A program made the position numbers and the translations under genes. Shown here piece after piece: positions 1 to 5,226 of a stretch of 9,275 bases of DNA. The notes beneath the pieces were generated by a model. The model did no database searches, was not told the origin of the DNA, and saw nothing but the letters and a program-made list of their open reading frames with translations. Origin of the DNA: JBCDBL01 sp039183635 (GTDB lineage Bacteria > Pseudomonadota > Alphaproteobacteria > Caulobacterales > Parvularculaceae); NCBI GenBank assembly GCA_039183635.1, contig JBCDBL010000145.1, positions 1 to 9,275 on the forward strand. The letters run 5' to 3'. The stretch's first letter is position 1. The number at the start of each line of letters is the position of its first letter.

Positions 1-22
1 AAAACCCATAGGTTTTGGTGTG

Positions 23-135
23 CACGTGTTAGCGCCGGGATCTGTCTCCACGTGCCTGAAATCTGTTGCGCCAGATCCCGGATCGCTCGATTTTCTAACC
101 AAGTCAAAGACTTGGAGAAAACCGGCGTCCGGGAT
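23..135. repeat. Nested palindromic intergenic repeat
   Basis: Several inverted repeats are nested here. GCACGTG (23-29) pairs with CACGTGC (49-55). CCGGGATCTG (35-44) pairs perfectly with CAGATCCCGG (72-81). A longer imperfect palindrome runs from 75 to 135: ATCCCGGA (75-82) with TCCGGGAT (128-135), TTTTCT (91-96) with AGAAAA (116-121), and CCAAGTC (99-105) with GACTTGG (109-115) around an AAA centre. Such structure in non-coding DNA is typical of dispersed REP/RIME-like palindromic elements. Only one copy lies in this window, so repetitiveness is inferred. Confidence 0.55.
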
Positions 136-217
136 GACCGGATATATTGATGAATCTCAACAAGCCCTAGAGTCTCGGATTTAAAGTCGTAGGCCTGATT
201 TTCCAATAAAGGCCGTT

Positions 218-241
218 GTCATCCCAGCAAAAGCTCAGATG
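218..241. repeat. Degenerate REP-like hairpin
   Basis: CATCCCAGC (220-228) and GCTCAGATG (233-241) form a 9-bp inverted repeat with two mismatches around an AAAA loop. The form GTCATCCCAGC-loop-GCT resembles the small extragenic palindromes common in GC-rich proteobacterial genomes. It is probably a decayed copy. Not proven to be repeated within this window. Confidence 0.35.
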
Positions 242-306
242 AGGTTTTGCGTCATAGAGCCGCTTTGCCAGGCGCATGACTTCAAACCAGAAGCTTCGGC
301 CCGCTC

Positions 307-343
307 AAAAACATTGCACAAGGGCGGTGGGCGCAACATTTTT
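307..343 (-). terminator. Terminator after hisE
   Basis: Read leftward, the arms AAAAATGTTGCGC (343-331) and GTGCAATGTTTTT (319-307) pair along 13 positions when G-U wobbles are allowed, around an 11-nt loop. The second arm ends in five T. An A-tract, stem and T-tract together are the shape of a rho-independent terminator. It begins 8 nt after the hisE stop codon, where the leftward hisFE transcript should end. The stem is not strong, so termination efficiency is uncertain. Confidence 0.5.
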
Positions 344-351
344 CAAGCGGA

Positions 352-687
352 TTAACTGTCCCGCGCGGCTTTTTCCGTATGTCCCGAAACGCCCTGACGC
401 CGTTTCAGTTCCGCAGCGACATCTTCCAGGGCGACATTGTTTGCAGCCAGCAAAACCAAGAGGTGATACAGCGCATCGGCCGCTTCCGCCGTAAGCGCCT
501 TGGCGTCCCCGGCGGCGCCGGCGATCACGGCCTCCACCGCCTCTTCGCCGAACTTTTGCGCGCATTTCGTTTCGCCTCCGGACAGAAGATGCGCGGTGTA
601 GGAGCTGTCCGGCGATGCGCCCCGACGCTTTTCTATAACGGAAAATAGCTCTGTCAGAATCGAGCCTATCTCTTGACGACTGGACAT
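352..687 (-). CDS. hisE: Phosphoribosyl-ATP pyrophosphatase (HisE)
   Basis: HisE hydrolyses phosphoribosyl-ATP to phosphoribosyl-AMP and pyrophosphate, the second step of histidine biosynthesis, in the cytoplasm. The 111-residue product has the usual length of stand-alone HisE and belongs to the all-alpha MazG-like NTP pyrophosphohydrolase fold. Visible family motifs are SYTAHLL (29-35), KCAQKFGEEAVE (41-52), whose acidic residues bind Mg2+, and EAADALYHLLVLL (68-80) with the second acidic pair E68/D71. The ATG at 687 was chosen because homology begins there; a TTG-started extension to 756 adds a non-conserved, AT-rich leader. The ribosome site is weak (GGAAG about 15 nt upstream). It follows hisF on the same strand after an unusually long 75-nt spacer. 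No HisI domain is fused, so hisI should lie elsewhere. Confidence 0.95.
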   Translation of the reverse strand: MSSRQEIGSILTELFSVIEKRRGASPDSSYTAHLLSGGETKCAQKFGEEAVEAVIAGAAGDAKALTAEAADALYHLLVLLAANNVALEDVAAELKRRQGVSGHTEKAARDS

Positions 688-692
688 TTTAA

Positions 693-750
693 TGATCTCG
701 CTTCCAAAATAAAAATGTTTTGATGTCAAAACAAACTCGGTTTGATCTCG
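693..750. repeat. Direct repeat and palindrome between hisF and hisE
   Basis: TGATCTCG occurs at 693-700 and again at 743-750, flanking AT-rich sequence that holds the palindrome GTTTTGA-TG-TCAAAAC (717-732). Read leftward, the palindrome is followed by ATTTTTATTTT, so it could act as a partial terminator or an RNA-processing hairpin between hisF and hisE. The flanking 8-bp repeat is compatible with a target-site duplication around a small insertion, but no terminal inverted repeats are visible. Confidence 0.4.
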
Positions 751-762
751 AAACAATGCACT

Positions 763-1521
763 TTAAAGGCGAATAGGGATACCACGTCCCGCCATAAATT
801 GTTTCGCTTCCGAAATTGTATGATCGCCAAAATGAAAGATCGACGCCGCCAAGACAGCGGAGGCGCGGCCCTCGGTCACGCCCTCCGCCAGGTGCTCCAA
901 CGCTCCAACGCCGCCCGACGCAATAACCGGTATCGGCGCGGCATCGCTGACGGCCCTCGTCAACGCCAGGTCATATCCCGTCCTGACCCCGTCGCGGTCC
1001 ATGGAGGTCAGCAATATCTCCCCCGCCCCGAGCTGCGCCACGCGCCGTGCGAAATCGATCGCATCGACGCCCGTCGGCTCCCGCCCGCCATGGGTGAAAA
1101 TCTCCCAACGGTCCGGCCCGGTTTGCTTCGCATCGATCGCGACAACGATGCACTGGGCCCCGAATTTCTCAGACGCCTCAGCGACGAAGTCCGGCCGCTT
1201 TACAGCAGCGGTGTTGATGGACACCTTGTCCGCACCGGCCAGCAAAAGCGCGCGAATGTCATCCAGGGTTCGGACGCCGCCGCCGACGGTCAACGGCATG
1301 AAACATTGCTCCGCCGAAGCCTTGACAACGTCGAGCAAGACGCCGCGCCGTTCATGGCTGGCCGTTATATCGAGAAAACACAGCTCATCCGCGCCCGCTG
1401 CGTCATAGGCCTTTGCGATCTCCACCGGGTCGCCGGCGTCGCGCAAATCGACAAAGTTAACACCTTTGACGACGCGGCCGTCCTTAACGTCAAGGCATGG
1501 AATAAGGCGAATTTTCAACAT
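763..1521 (-). CDS. hisF: Imidazole glycerol phosphate synthase cyclase subunit (HisF)
   Basis: HisF is the cyclase half of imidazole glycerol phosphate synthase. It takes ammonia from HisH and converts PRFAR to imidazole glycerol phosphate plus AICAR. The 252-residue product is a full-length (beta-alpha)8 barrel. The catalytic aspartates are in place: D11 in IPCLDVKDGRVVKG (7-20) and D130 in VVAIDAKQTG (126-135). Phosphate-binding glycines appear in LTVGGGVRT (77-85) and IASGGVG (200-206). The ATG at 1521 gives the canonical MLKIRLIPCLD start. In-frame upstream codons, including an ATG at 1533, would add non-family residues, although neither start has a strong Shine-Dalgarno. Its partner HisH is on the opposite strand about 2.2 kb away, which is unusual, since hisH-hisA-hisF are normally contiguous. 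Confidence 0.97.
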   Translation of the reverse strand: MLKIRLIPCLDVKDGRVVKGVNFVDLRDAGDPVEIAKAYDAAGADELCFLDITASHERRGVLLDVVKASAEQCFMPLTVGGGVRTLDDIRALLLAGADKVSINTAAVKRPDFVAEASEKFGAQCIVVAIDAKQTGPDRWEIFTHGGREPTGVDAIDFARRVAQLGAGEILLTSMDRDGVRTGYDLALTRAVSDAAPIPVIASGGVGALEHLAEGVTEGRASAVLAASIFHFGDHTISEAKQFMAGRGIPIRL

Positions 1522-1560
1522 GGAAAGGCTCATAGACCGGGCGCAGCGCCAGCGCAACAA

Positions 1561-1580
1561 TGGTATATAAATTGTTAATA
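1561..1580. promoter_or_regulatory. Divergent promoter region hisF / DUF488 gene
   Basis: The 78-nt gap between the divergent hisF and DUF488 starts has a sharply AT-rich core. Rightward, TGGTATATA (1561-1569) fits an extended -10 (TGn plus a -10 hexamer) and would start transcription about 25 nt before the gene at 1600. No good -35 is visible in either direction. The same AT-rich core could serve leftward hisF, giving a leader of about 35 nt. The layout requires promoters here; the exact boxes are inferred. Confidence 0.35.
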
Positions 1581-1599
1581 GACCCGGAGTTCGGAACCT

Positions 1600-2109
1600 A
1601 TGCCCATCTATACGATCGGCCATTCCAACCACGCCTTCGAAACCTTCGCGGGGCTGTTGAAGAGCGCCGGCGTCACCGCCATCGCCGACGTACGCTCCGC
1701 CCCTTATTCAAAACATTGTCCGCAATTTCGAAAAAACACCCTTGCCGCCGCGTCCCGCGCGGCCGGCATCGCCTATGTTTATCTCGGCGATGACCTCGGC
1801 GGAAAACCCAAGAACGCCGCCTTTTATACGCACGGACGCTCTGATTATGGCAAAATCGCCGCCACGCCTGGCTTTCACCGCGCGATCGCACGCCTCCTAA
1901 AGGGCGCAAAAACCCATGCGATCGCCTTGATGTGCGCCGAGGCCGACCCTGAACGCTGCCACCGCACGGGCCTGATCGCGCCGGCGCTGGAGACACATGG
2001 CGTCGAGGTTCTCCACCTCCTGCCGAACGGCGAACGCCGGCCCCATGAGACCGTCGCCGGCGGCCGCAGCCTGTTCGACGGTTCGGCGGGCGGGGGAAAG
2101 ACGCTTTAA
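1600..2109 (+). CDS. DUF488 family protein
   Basis: This 169-residue cytoplasmic protein matches the DUF488 family, whose biochemical role is not settled. Family hallmarks are visible: TIGHSN (5-10) at the first strand, DVRSAPYSKHCPQF (30-43), YLGDDLGGKP (61-70) and LMCAEADPERCHR (110-122), with conserved cysteines C112 and C120 next to a histidine. The start at 1600 is supported by GGAG at 1586-1589, 10 nt upstream. It diverges from hisF and precedes hisB by 132 nt, but nothing in the sequence ties it to histidine synthesis. Its position between two separated his segments may simply mark a rearrangement joint. A terminator-like hairpin overlaps its stop codon. Function unknown. Confidence 0.9.
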   Translation: MPIYTIGHSNHAFETFAGLLKSAGVTAIADVRSAPYSKHCPQFRKNTLAAASRAAGIAYVYLGDDLGGKPKNAAFYTHGRSDYGKIAATPGFHRAIARLLKGAKTHAIALMCAEADPERCHRTGLIAPALETHGVEVLHLLPNGERRPHETVAGGRSLFDGSAGGGKTL

Positions 2110-2122
2110 GTCTTTGTTTTTT
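2097..2122 (+). terminator. Terminator overlapping the DUF488 gene stop
   Basis: AAAGAC (2097-2102) and GTCTTT (2110-2115) form a perfect 6-bp stem around a 7-nt loop containing the stop codon, followed by G and six T (2117-2122). The shape fits a rho-independent terminator, although the stem is short and AT-rich. It would separate DUF488 transcription from hisB. Confidence 0.5.
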
Positions 2123-2177
2123 CGCATTTCCGGCCGGCCAACCGTACGCACTTGGCCTGGAAAGGCTTTAGAATTCA

Positions 2178-2206
2178 TAGACCCTTCGCACTTTCCGACG
2201 TATAGA
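2178..2206 (+). promoter_or_regulatory. Possible hisB promoter
   Basis: TAGACC (2178-2183) and TATAGA (2201-2206) are separated by 17 nt and each matches the -35/-10 consensus at four of six positions. They lie 36 nt before the hisB start and after a terminator-like hairpin, so some promoter is expected in this gap. The match is only moderate. Confidence 0.3.
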
Positions 2207-2241
2207 GTAAGCTGTTGAAAACAAAAGGCCCGTAACCTCAG

Positions 2242-2835
2242 ATGCGCACCGCCACCGTCGAACGCAAAACAAAAGAAACGGAAATCTTCGTCGCCCTCAA
2301 TATCGACGGAACCGGCGCCTATGACATCGATACCGGCATCGGTTTTCTCGACCATATGCTGGAGGGGTTTTCAAAGCACTCCCTCGTCGATCTTAAAGTG
2401 CGCTGCGAGGGCGATTTGCACATCGACATGCACCACACGACCGAGGACGTGGGGATCGTCATGGGGCAGGCCGCCGCCCAGGCCCTTGGGGATCTGACCG
2501 GCGTCACACGGTTCGGCCACGCCTACATCCCCATGGACGAAACGCTTACGCGCGCTGCGATCGACCTGTCCAAACGGCCCTATCTTGTGTGGAGAGTGAA
2601 TTTCTCCCGGCCTAAAATCGGCGATATGGATACGGAGCTTTTCAAGGAATGGTTCCACGCCTTTGCCATGAACGCCGGCGCGACCTTGCACGTTGAGACC
2701 ATTTACGGCGAGAACAATCACCACATAATCGAGTCCTGCTACAAAGCGCTCGCCCGAAGCTTCCGCGCCGCGGCCGCCAAGGACCCCAGGGCCGCAGACG
2801 CAACGCCCTCCACCAAAGGCGTGCTCGGCGGCTGA
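2242..2835 (+). CDS. hisB: Imidazoleglycerol-phosphate dehydratase (HisB)
   Basis: HisB dehydrates imidazole glycerol phosphate to imidazole acetol phosphate, the sixth step of histidine synthesis. It is a Mn2+-dependent enzyme that assembles as a 24-mer. The 197-residue protein is the monofunctional form, with no histidinol-phosphatase domain as seen in enterobacteria. The two metal-binding repeats are intact: FLDHMLEGFSKH (35-46) with HHTTED (64-69), and WFHAFAMNAG (137-146) with ENNHHIIE (157-164). The C-terminal STKGVL (190-195) is typical and suggests a complete gene. Upstream, AAAGG at 2223-2227 is a poor, distant Shine-Dalgarno, but homology starts at this ATG. Two unrelated secreted-protein genes lie between it and hisH. 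Confidence 0.97.
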   Translation: MRTATVERKTKETEIFVALNIDGTGAYDIDTGIGFLDHMLEGFSKHSLVDLKVRCEGDLHIDMHHTTEDVGIVMGQAAAQALGDLTGVTRFGHAYIPMDETLTRAAIDLSKRPYLVWRVNFSRPKIGDMDTELFKEWFHAFAMNAGATLHVETIYGENNHHIIESCYKALARSFRAAAAKDPRAADATPSTKGVLGG

Positions 2836-2855
2836 CGGTTCGACGCCGCCCTTTT
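2827..2855 (+). terminator. Weak hairpin at the hisB end
   Basis: GGCGGC (2827-2832) and GCCGCC (2845-2850) form a 6-bp GC stem around a 12-nt loop that includes the hisB stop, followed by C and four T. It could be a weak intrinsic terminator. The long loop and short T run lower confidence. Confidence 0.3.
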
Positions 2856-2884
2856 CGGAACATCCGCAACGGTTCAACTGCGCC

Positions 2885-2913
2885 TTGATTAACGCAGCGC
2901 GTTATCGTTAATA
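2885..2913 (+). promoter_or_regulatory. Candidate promoter and operator for secreted-protein pair
   Basis: TTGATT at 2885-2890 is a fair -35, with GTTAAT (2907-2912) or TAATAT at 2909-2914 as -10 at 16-18 nt spacing. The spacer is occupied by a perfect inverted repeat, TAACGC (2890-2895) / GCGTTA (2899-2904). Repressors often bind there, so the repeat is a candidate operator. This lies about 60 nt before the first small secreted protein, which suggests the pair has its own regulated transcript rather than relying on hisB. All boxes are read by eye. Confidence 0.35.
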
Positions 2914-2973
2914 TTTTGACCGTGGGACGCCTGTCCCGCGATTGGGGCGAATAACAACAAAGGGCGAAGAGTC

Positions 2974-3276
2974 ATGCGTATAGGTGCAGCTTCCGGCCGA
3001 ACGGTCGGGGCGACAGTAGCGTTTTTGTGTGCGGTCGGCGGCGCCGCATTTGCGGAGGATTTGCAGAGCGCCTGTGAAGGCGTGATGCGCGACGAAATAC
3101 CCGCCGAGCAATTCAATGCCGGGCGGGAAGCGTGTGTTTGTCTTGTCGATGAAGTCGGTGAGGACAAAAGCCTCGCCAGCGAGCTGGTCAAACTTACGAA
3201 AATGACAATCAACGAACGGCGGCACCACGCCTCGGATGCGGCCAATGCGGCTGTGTCCGCCTGTTTCACGACTTAA
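2974..3276 (+). CDS. Small secreted four-cysteine protein, copy 1
   Basis: This is a 100-residue protein of unrecognised family. It has a Sec-type signal: basic start, hydrophobic core (about 11-24) and AFA at 25-27, predicting cleavage before E28. The mature chain of about 73 residues has cysteines C34, C54, C56 and C97, giving CX19CXCX40C, and a helical, charged composition. Copy 2 directly downstream has the same spacing and aligns without gaps over the mature part (29 of 73 identical by my count). Four cysteines suggest two disulfides in the periplasm, or cofactor binding; no CXXCH haem motif is present. The start is set by the signal peptide and by AGGG at 2961-2964. The pair sits between hisB and hisH with no evident link to histidine. 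Confidence 0.8.
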   Translation: MRIGAASGRTVGATVAFLCAVGGAAFAEDLQSACEGVMRDEIPAEQFNAGREACVCLVDEVGEDKSLASELVKLTKMTINERRHHASDAANAAVSACFTT

Positions 3277-3298
3277 AACACTCAGGAGATACATGTTT

Positions 3299-3589
3299 AT
3301 GAAAACTTTGAAATATGCTGGCCTCGGCACCGCACTCGCCTTCGCAACAAGTCTGGGTCTCGCCCACGCCGACGTGCAATCTTCCTGCGAAAGCGTTGTT
3401 GAAGCGGAGTATCCCGCTGAGATGGCCGATGCAGGCAAACAAGCATGCTCATGCCTCGCCGACGCGATTTCCGGCGACAGCGCCCTTGAATCGGAAGCTG
3501 TGGCGCTCGCCGCTCTGCCTCAGTCGGAACGTGACGGCGCCGCCTCTGCGGAGCTCGGTGAAATTCTGGCAAGCTGCTTCGGCGGTTAA
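3299..3589 (+). CDS. Small secreted four-cysteine protein, copy 2
   Basis: This 96-residue paralogue of the upstream gene has a signal peptide with hydrophobic core (about 7-21) and AHA at 22-24, predicting cleavage before D25. Mature cysteines are C30, C50, C52 and C93, the same CX19CXCX40C spacing as copy 1. Shared blocks are DxQSxCE, PAE, AG--AC-CL-D and a C-terminal CF pair. The mature part is more acidic than copy 1, which is more basic in its second half. AGGAG at 3284-3288 serves either ATG 3293 or ATG 3299; I chose 3299, which gives a standard MKT signal start, but the two-residue longer form is possible. The gap after copy 1 is 22 nt, so the two are probably cotranscribed, and a strong terminator follows. 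Function unknown. Confidence 0.82.
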   Translation: MKTLKYAGLGTALAFATSLGLAHADVQSSCESVVEAEYPAEMADAGKQACSCLADAISGDSALESEAVALAALPQSERDGAASAELGEILASCFGG

Positions 3590-3617
3590 ATTTCGAAGTC
3601 CGTGTAACTCTCAAGGC

Positions 3618-3643
3618 GCCGGGCCCCTCGCCCGGCCCTTTTT
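3618..3643 (+). terminator. Rho-independent terminator after secreted-protein pair
   Basis: GCCGGGC (3618-3624) and GCCCGGC (3630-3636) form a perfect 7-bp GC stem with a 5-nt loop, followed by CC and TTTTT (3639-3643). This is the clearest terminator in the window. It stands between the secreted pair and hisH, so hisHA must use read-through or a promoter in the 50 nt left before hisH, where I see no good -35/-10 pair. Confidence 0.8.
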
Positions 3644-3693
3644 GTTATGAAAGCGCGTGACGGCGCAGAGTGCGGCTGATAGAGAGTGCCGCT

Positions 3694-4359
3694 ATGGTTG
3701 AAACCGTCGTCATCGTTGATTACGGATCTGGCAATCTCAGATCCGCGCAAAAAGCCTTTGAGCGGGCGGCCGGCGAAAACGGCGTCAAAGCGCGCATATC
3801 GGTCAGCAGCGCCGCCCGCGACATCGCCGCCGCGGACCGCGTTGTATTGCCAGGAGTCGGGGCTTTTGCGGATTGCAAAAAAGGTCTTGAGGCCGCGCCT
3901 GGGGTTCTCGAAGCTCTTTTTGAAACTGTTTCGCATAAGCAACGACCGTTCCTTGGAATTTGCGTCGGCATGCAGCTTATGGCGTCTCAAGGTCTCGAAC
4001 ATGGCTCGACGAAAGGGTTCGGATGGATTCCGGGAACAGTGCGGCCGCTGGCGGACACGATCAGCGACAGCGATCTCAAAATTCCTCATATGGGCTGGAA
4101 TACCCTTGATTTTCAAAGGGTTCACCCCCTTGGCCAGGAGCTCGCGCACGCCTCGGACGGCCCGCCCCACGCATATTTCGTTCACTCTTATCATTTTGAT
4201 GCCGAAATGAAAGAAAGCATTGTCGCCACATTCCGCTATGGCGGCCAGTTCGCCGCCGCTGTGGCGCGCGAAAACATGTTCGGCGTGCAATTCCACCCCG
4301 AAAAAAGCCAGACGACAGGCTTAAAACTGATCGCCAACTTTCTCACCTGGAGCCCGTGA
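3694..4359 (+). CDS. hisH: Imidazole glycerol phosphate synthase glutaminase subunit (HisH)
   Basis: HisH is the class I glutamine amidotransferase half of imidazole glycerol phosphate synthase. It releases ammonia from glutamine and channels it to HisF. The 221-residue protein is full length. The catalytic triad is intact: C90 in FLGICVGMQLM (86-96), H201 and E203 in FGVQFHPEKS (196-205). Other family blocks are VDYGSGN (8-14), the oxyanion-strand region VLPGVGAF (51-58) and PHMGWN (131-136). The ATG at 3694 gives the standard N terminus and has AGAGAG at 3680-3685 as ribosome site; an in-frame GTG at 3670 adds eight unconserved residues. hisA follows 6 nt later, so both are surely cotranscribed. 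The partner hisF is encoded on the other strand upstream. Confidence 0.97.
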   Translation: MVETVVIVDYGSGNLRSAQKAFERAAGENGVKARISVSSAARDIAAADRVVLPGVGAFADCKKGLEAAPGVLEALFETVSHKQRPFLGICVGMQLMASQGLEHGSTKGFGWIPGTVRPLADTISDSDLKIPHMGWNTLDFQRVHPLGQELAHASDGPPHAYFVHSYHFDAEMKESIVATFRYGGQFAAAVARENMFGVQFHPEKSQTTGLKLIANFLTWSP

Positions 4360-4365
4360 GCGCCT

Positions 4366-5094
4366 ATGATCGTCTATCCAGCCATAGATTTAAAAGACGG
4401 CGCGTGCGTGCGGCTTTTGCGCGGGGACATGGACGCCGCCACGGTGTTCAACGACAGCCCTTCGACCCAAGCCCGCGCGTTCGCCGAGGCGGGATTTCAA
4501 TGGCTTCACATTGTGGATTTGAACGGCGCGTTCGCCGGCGCCCCCGTCAACGGCGCAGCGGTGGAGGCTATTTTGGACGCCGTATCCATCCCCGTTCAGC
4601 TGGGCGGCGGCGTGCGCACCATGGCCGTGGCGGAGCGCTGGTTCGAAAAGGGCGTGTCGCGGCTTATTCTCGGAACGGCGGCTGTCAAAGATCCGGACTT
4701 CGTGCGGACAGCTGCGAAGGCGTTTCCCGGCAAAATCGCCGTTGGGGTCGACGCCAGGGACGGCCGCGTCGCCGTGGAGGGCTGGGCGGCGGCGGAAACG
4801 GTGAGCCCTGAGGACATTGGAAAGCGATTTGAAGACGCCGGCGTGGCGGCGCTGATATTCACAGACATTACGCGGGACGGCGCGCTGCAGGGTGTGAACA
4901 TAGAGGCGACGAACGCACTGGCCGAAGCCGTATCGATCCCGGTCATCGCGTCCGGAGGTTTAAAAGGCGTGGAGGACATCGAAGCTCTGACGGCGTTGAA
5001 GACCCCGAACATAAACGGCGTCATTGCGGGCAGGGCGCTTTACGACGGACGGCTTGAGGCGGCGGCGGCCCTCAAGGCGGCAAATAAGGTTTAG
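4366..5094 (+). CDS. hisA: ProFAR isomerase (HisA)
   Basis: HisA performs the Amadori rearrangement of ProFAR to PRFAR, the fourth step of the pathway and the substrate supply for HisHF. The 242-residue protein is a complete (beta-alpha)8 barrel homologous to HisF. Catalytic residues are present: D8 in PAIDLKDG (5-12), D129 in VGVDARDG (126-133) and T166 in FTDITRDG (165-172). Phosphate-binding loops are visible in QLGGGVRT (78-85) and IASGGLKG (194-201). It starts 6 nt after hisH, with the GTGAG around the hisH stop serving as a modest ribosome site. In the common alphaproteobacterial order hisF-hisE would follow; here a CYTH-CHAD gene follows after 132 nt. Confidence 0.97.
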   Translation: MIVYPAIDLKDGACVRLLRGDMDAATVFNDSPSTQARAFAEAGFQWLHIVDLNGAFAGAPVNGAAVEAILDAVSIPVQLGGGVRTMAVAERWFEKGVSRLILGTAAVKDPDFVRTAAKAFPGKIAVGVDARDGRVAVEGWAAAETVSPEDIGKRFEDAGVAALIFTDITRDGALQGVNIEATNALAEAVSIPVIASGGLKGVEDIEALTALKTPNINGVIAGRALYDGRLEAAAALKAANKV

Positions 5095-5128
5095 GAACTT
5101 GATTTCGCTCTCGGCCGCACCGGGGGAT

Positions 5129-5137
5129 TGATATAAT
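5129..5137 (+). promoter_or_regulatory. Extended -10 promoter of the CYTH-CHAD gene
   Basis: TGATATAAT reads as TGn followed by a perfect TATAAT hexamer (5132-5137). No -35 resembling TTGACA lies 16-18 nt upstream, which is tolerated by extended -10 promoters. Transcription would start near 5144, leaving a leader of about 83 nt that contains a small inverted repeat, CGAATA (5155-5160) / TATTCG (5174-5179). It makes the CYTH-CHAD gene at least partly independent of hisHA. Confidence 0.55.
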
Positions 5138-5226
5138 AAGTTGAGAGCATCCGGCGAATAAACGGGACCCGGCTATTCGGTTCCCCGGCGCCGCCAACAA
5201 ACATTCAATGTCTTCAGGCCAGTTTG

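Larger units (their letters stand above)
1..306. other. Gene-free left edge with inverted repeats
   Basis: No open frame with a plausible ribosome binding site or recognisable protein is visible here on either strand. The stretch contains several inverted repeats (listed separately at 23-135 and 218-241) and otherwise AT-richer, unstructured sequence. An 8-bp inverted pair, GGGATGAC at 131-138 and GTCATCCC at 218-225, links the two repeat zones and may mark the ends of one degenerate element. The region lies downstream of leftward hisE, so it is not needed as a promoter for that gene. Confidence 0.6.

Noticed and set aside
1..241. CRISPR array
   Set aside because: The repeats are inverted and irregular; there is no regular direct-repeat and spacer pattern.
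688..756. TTG-started N-terminal extension of hisE
   Set aside because: The added 23 residues are AT-rich and outside the family; homology starts at the ATG at 687.
742..1578. Long rightward open frame opposite hisF
   Set aside because: Antisense shadow of hisF, whose catalytic residues and family motifs are all intact on the other strand.
2371..2877. Leftward 168-codon frame opposite hisB
   Set aside because: Shadow of hisB; no motif or ribosome site of its own.
3647..3679. Ten-codon ORF before hisH as a histidine leader peptide
   Set aside because: It contains no histidine codons and has no paired attenuator stems, so it does not fit a hisL-type leader.
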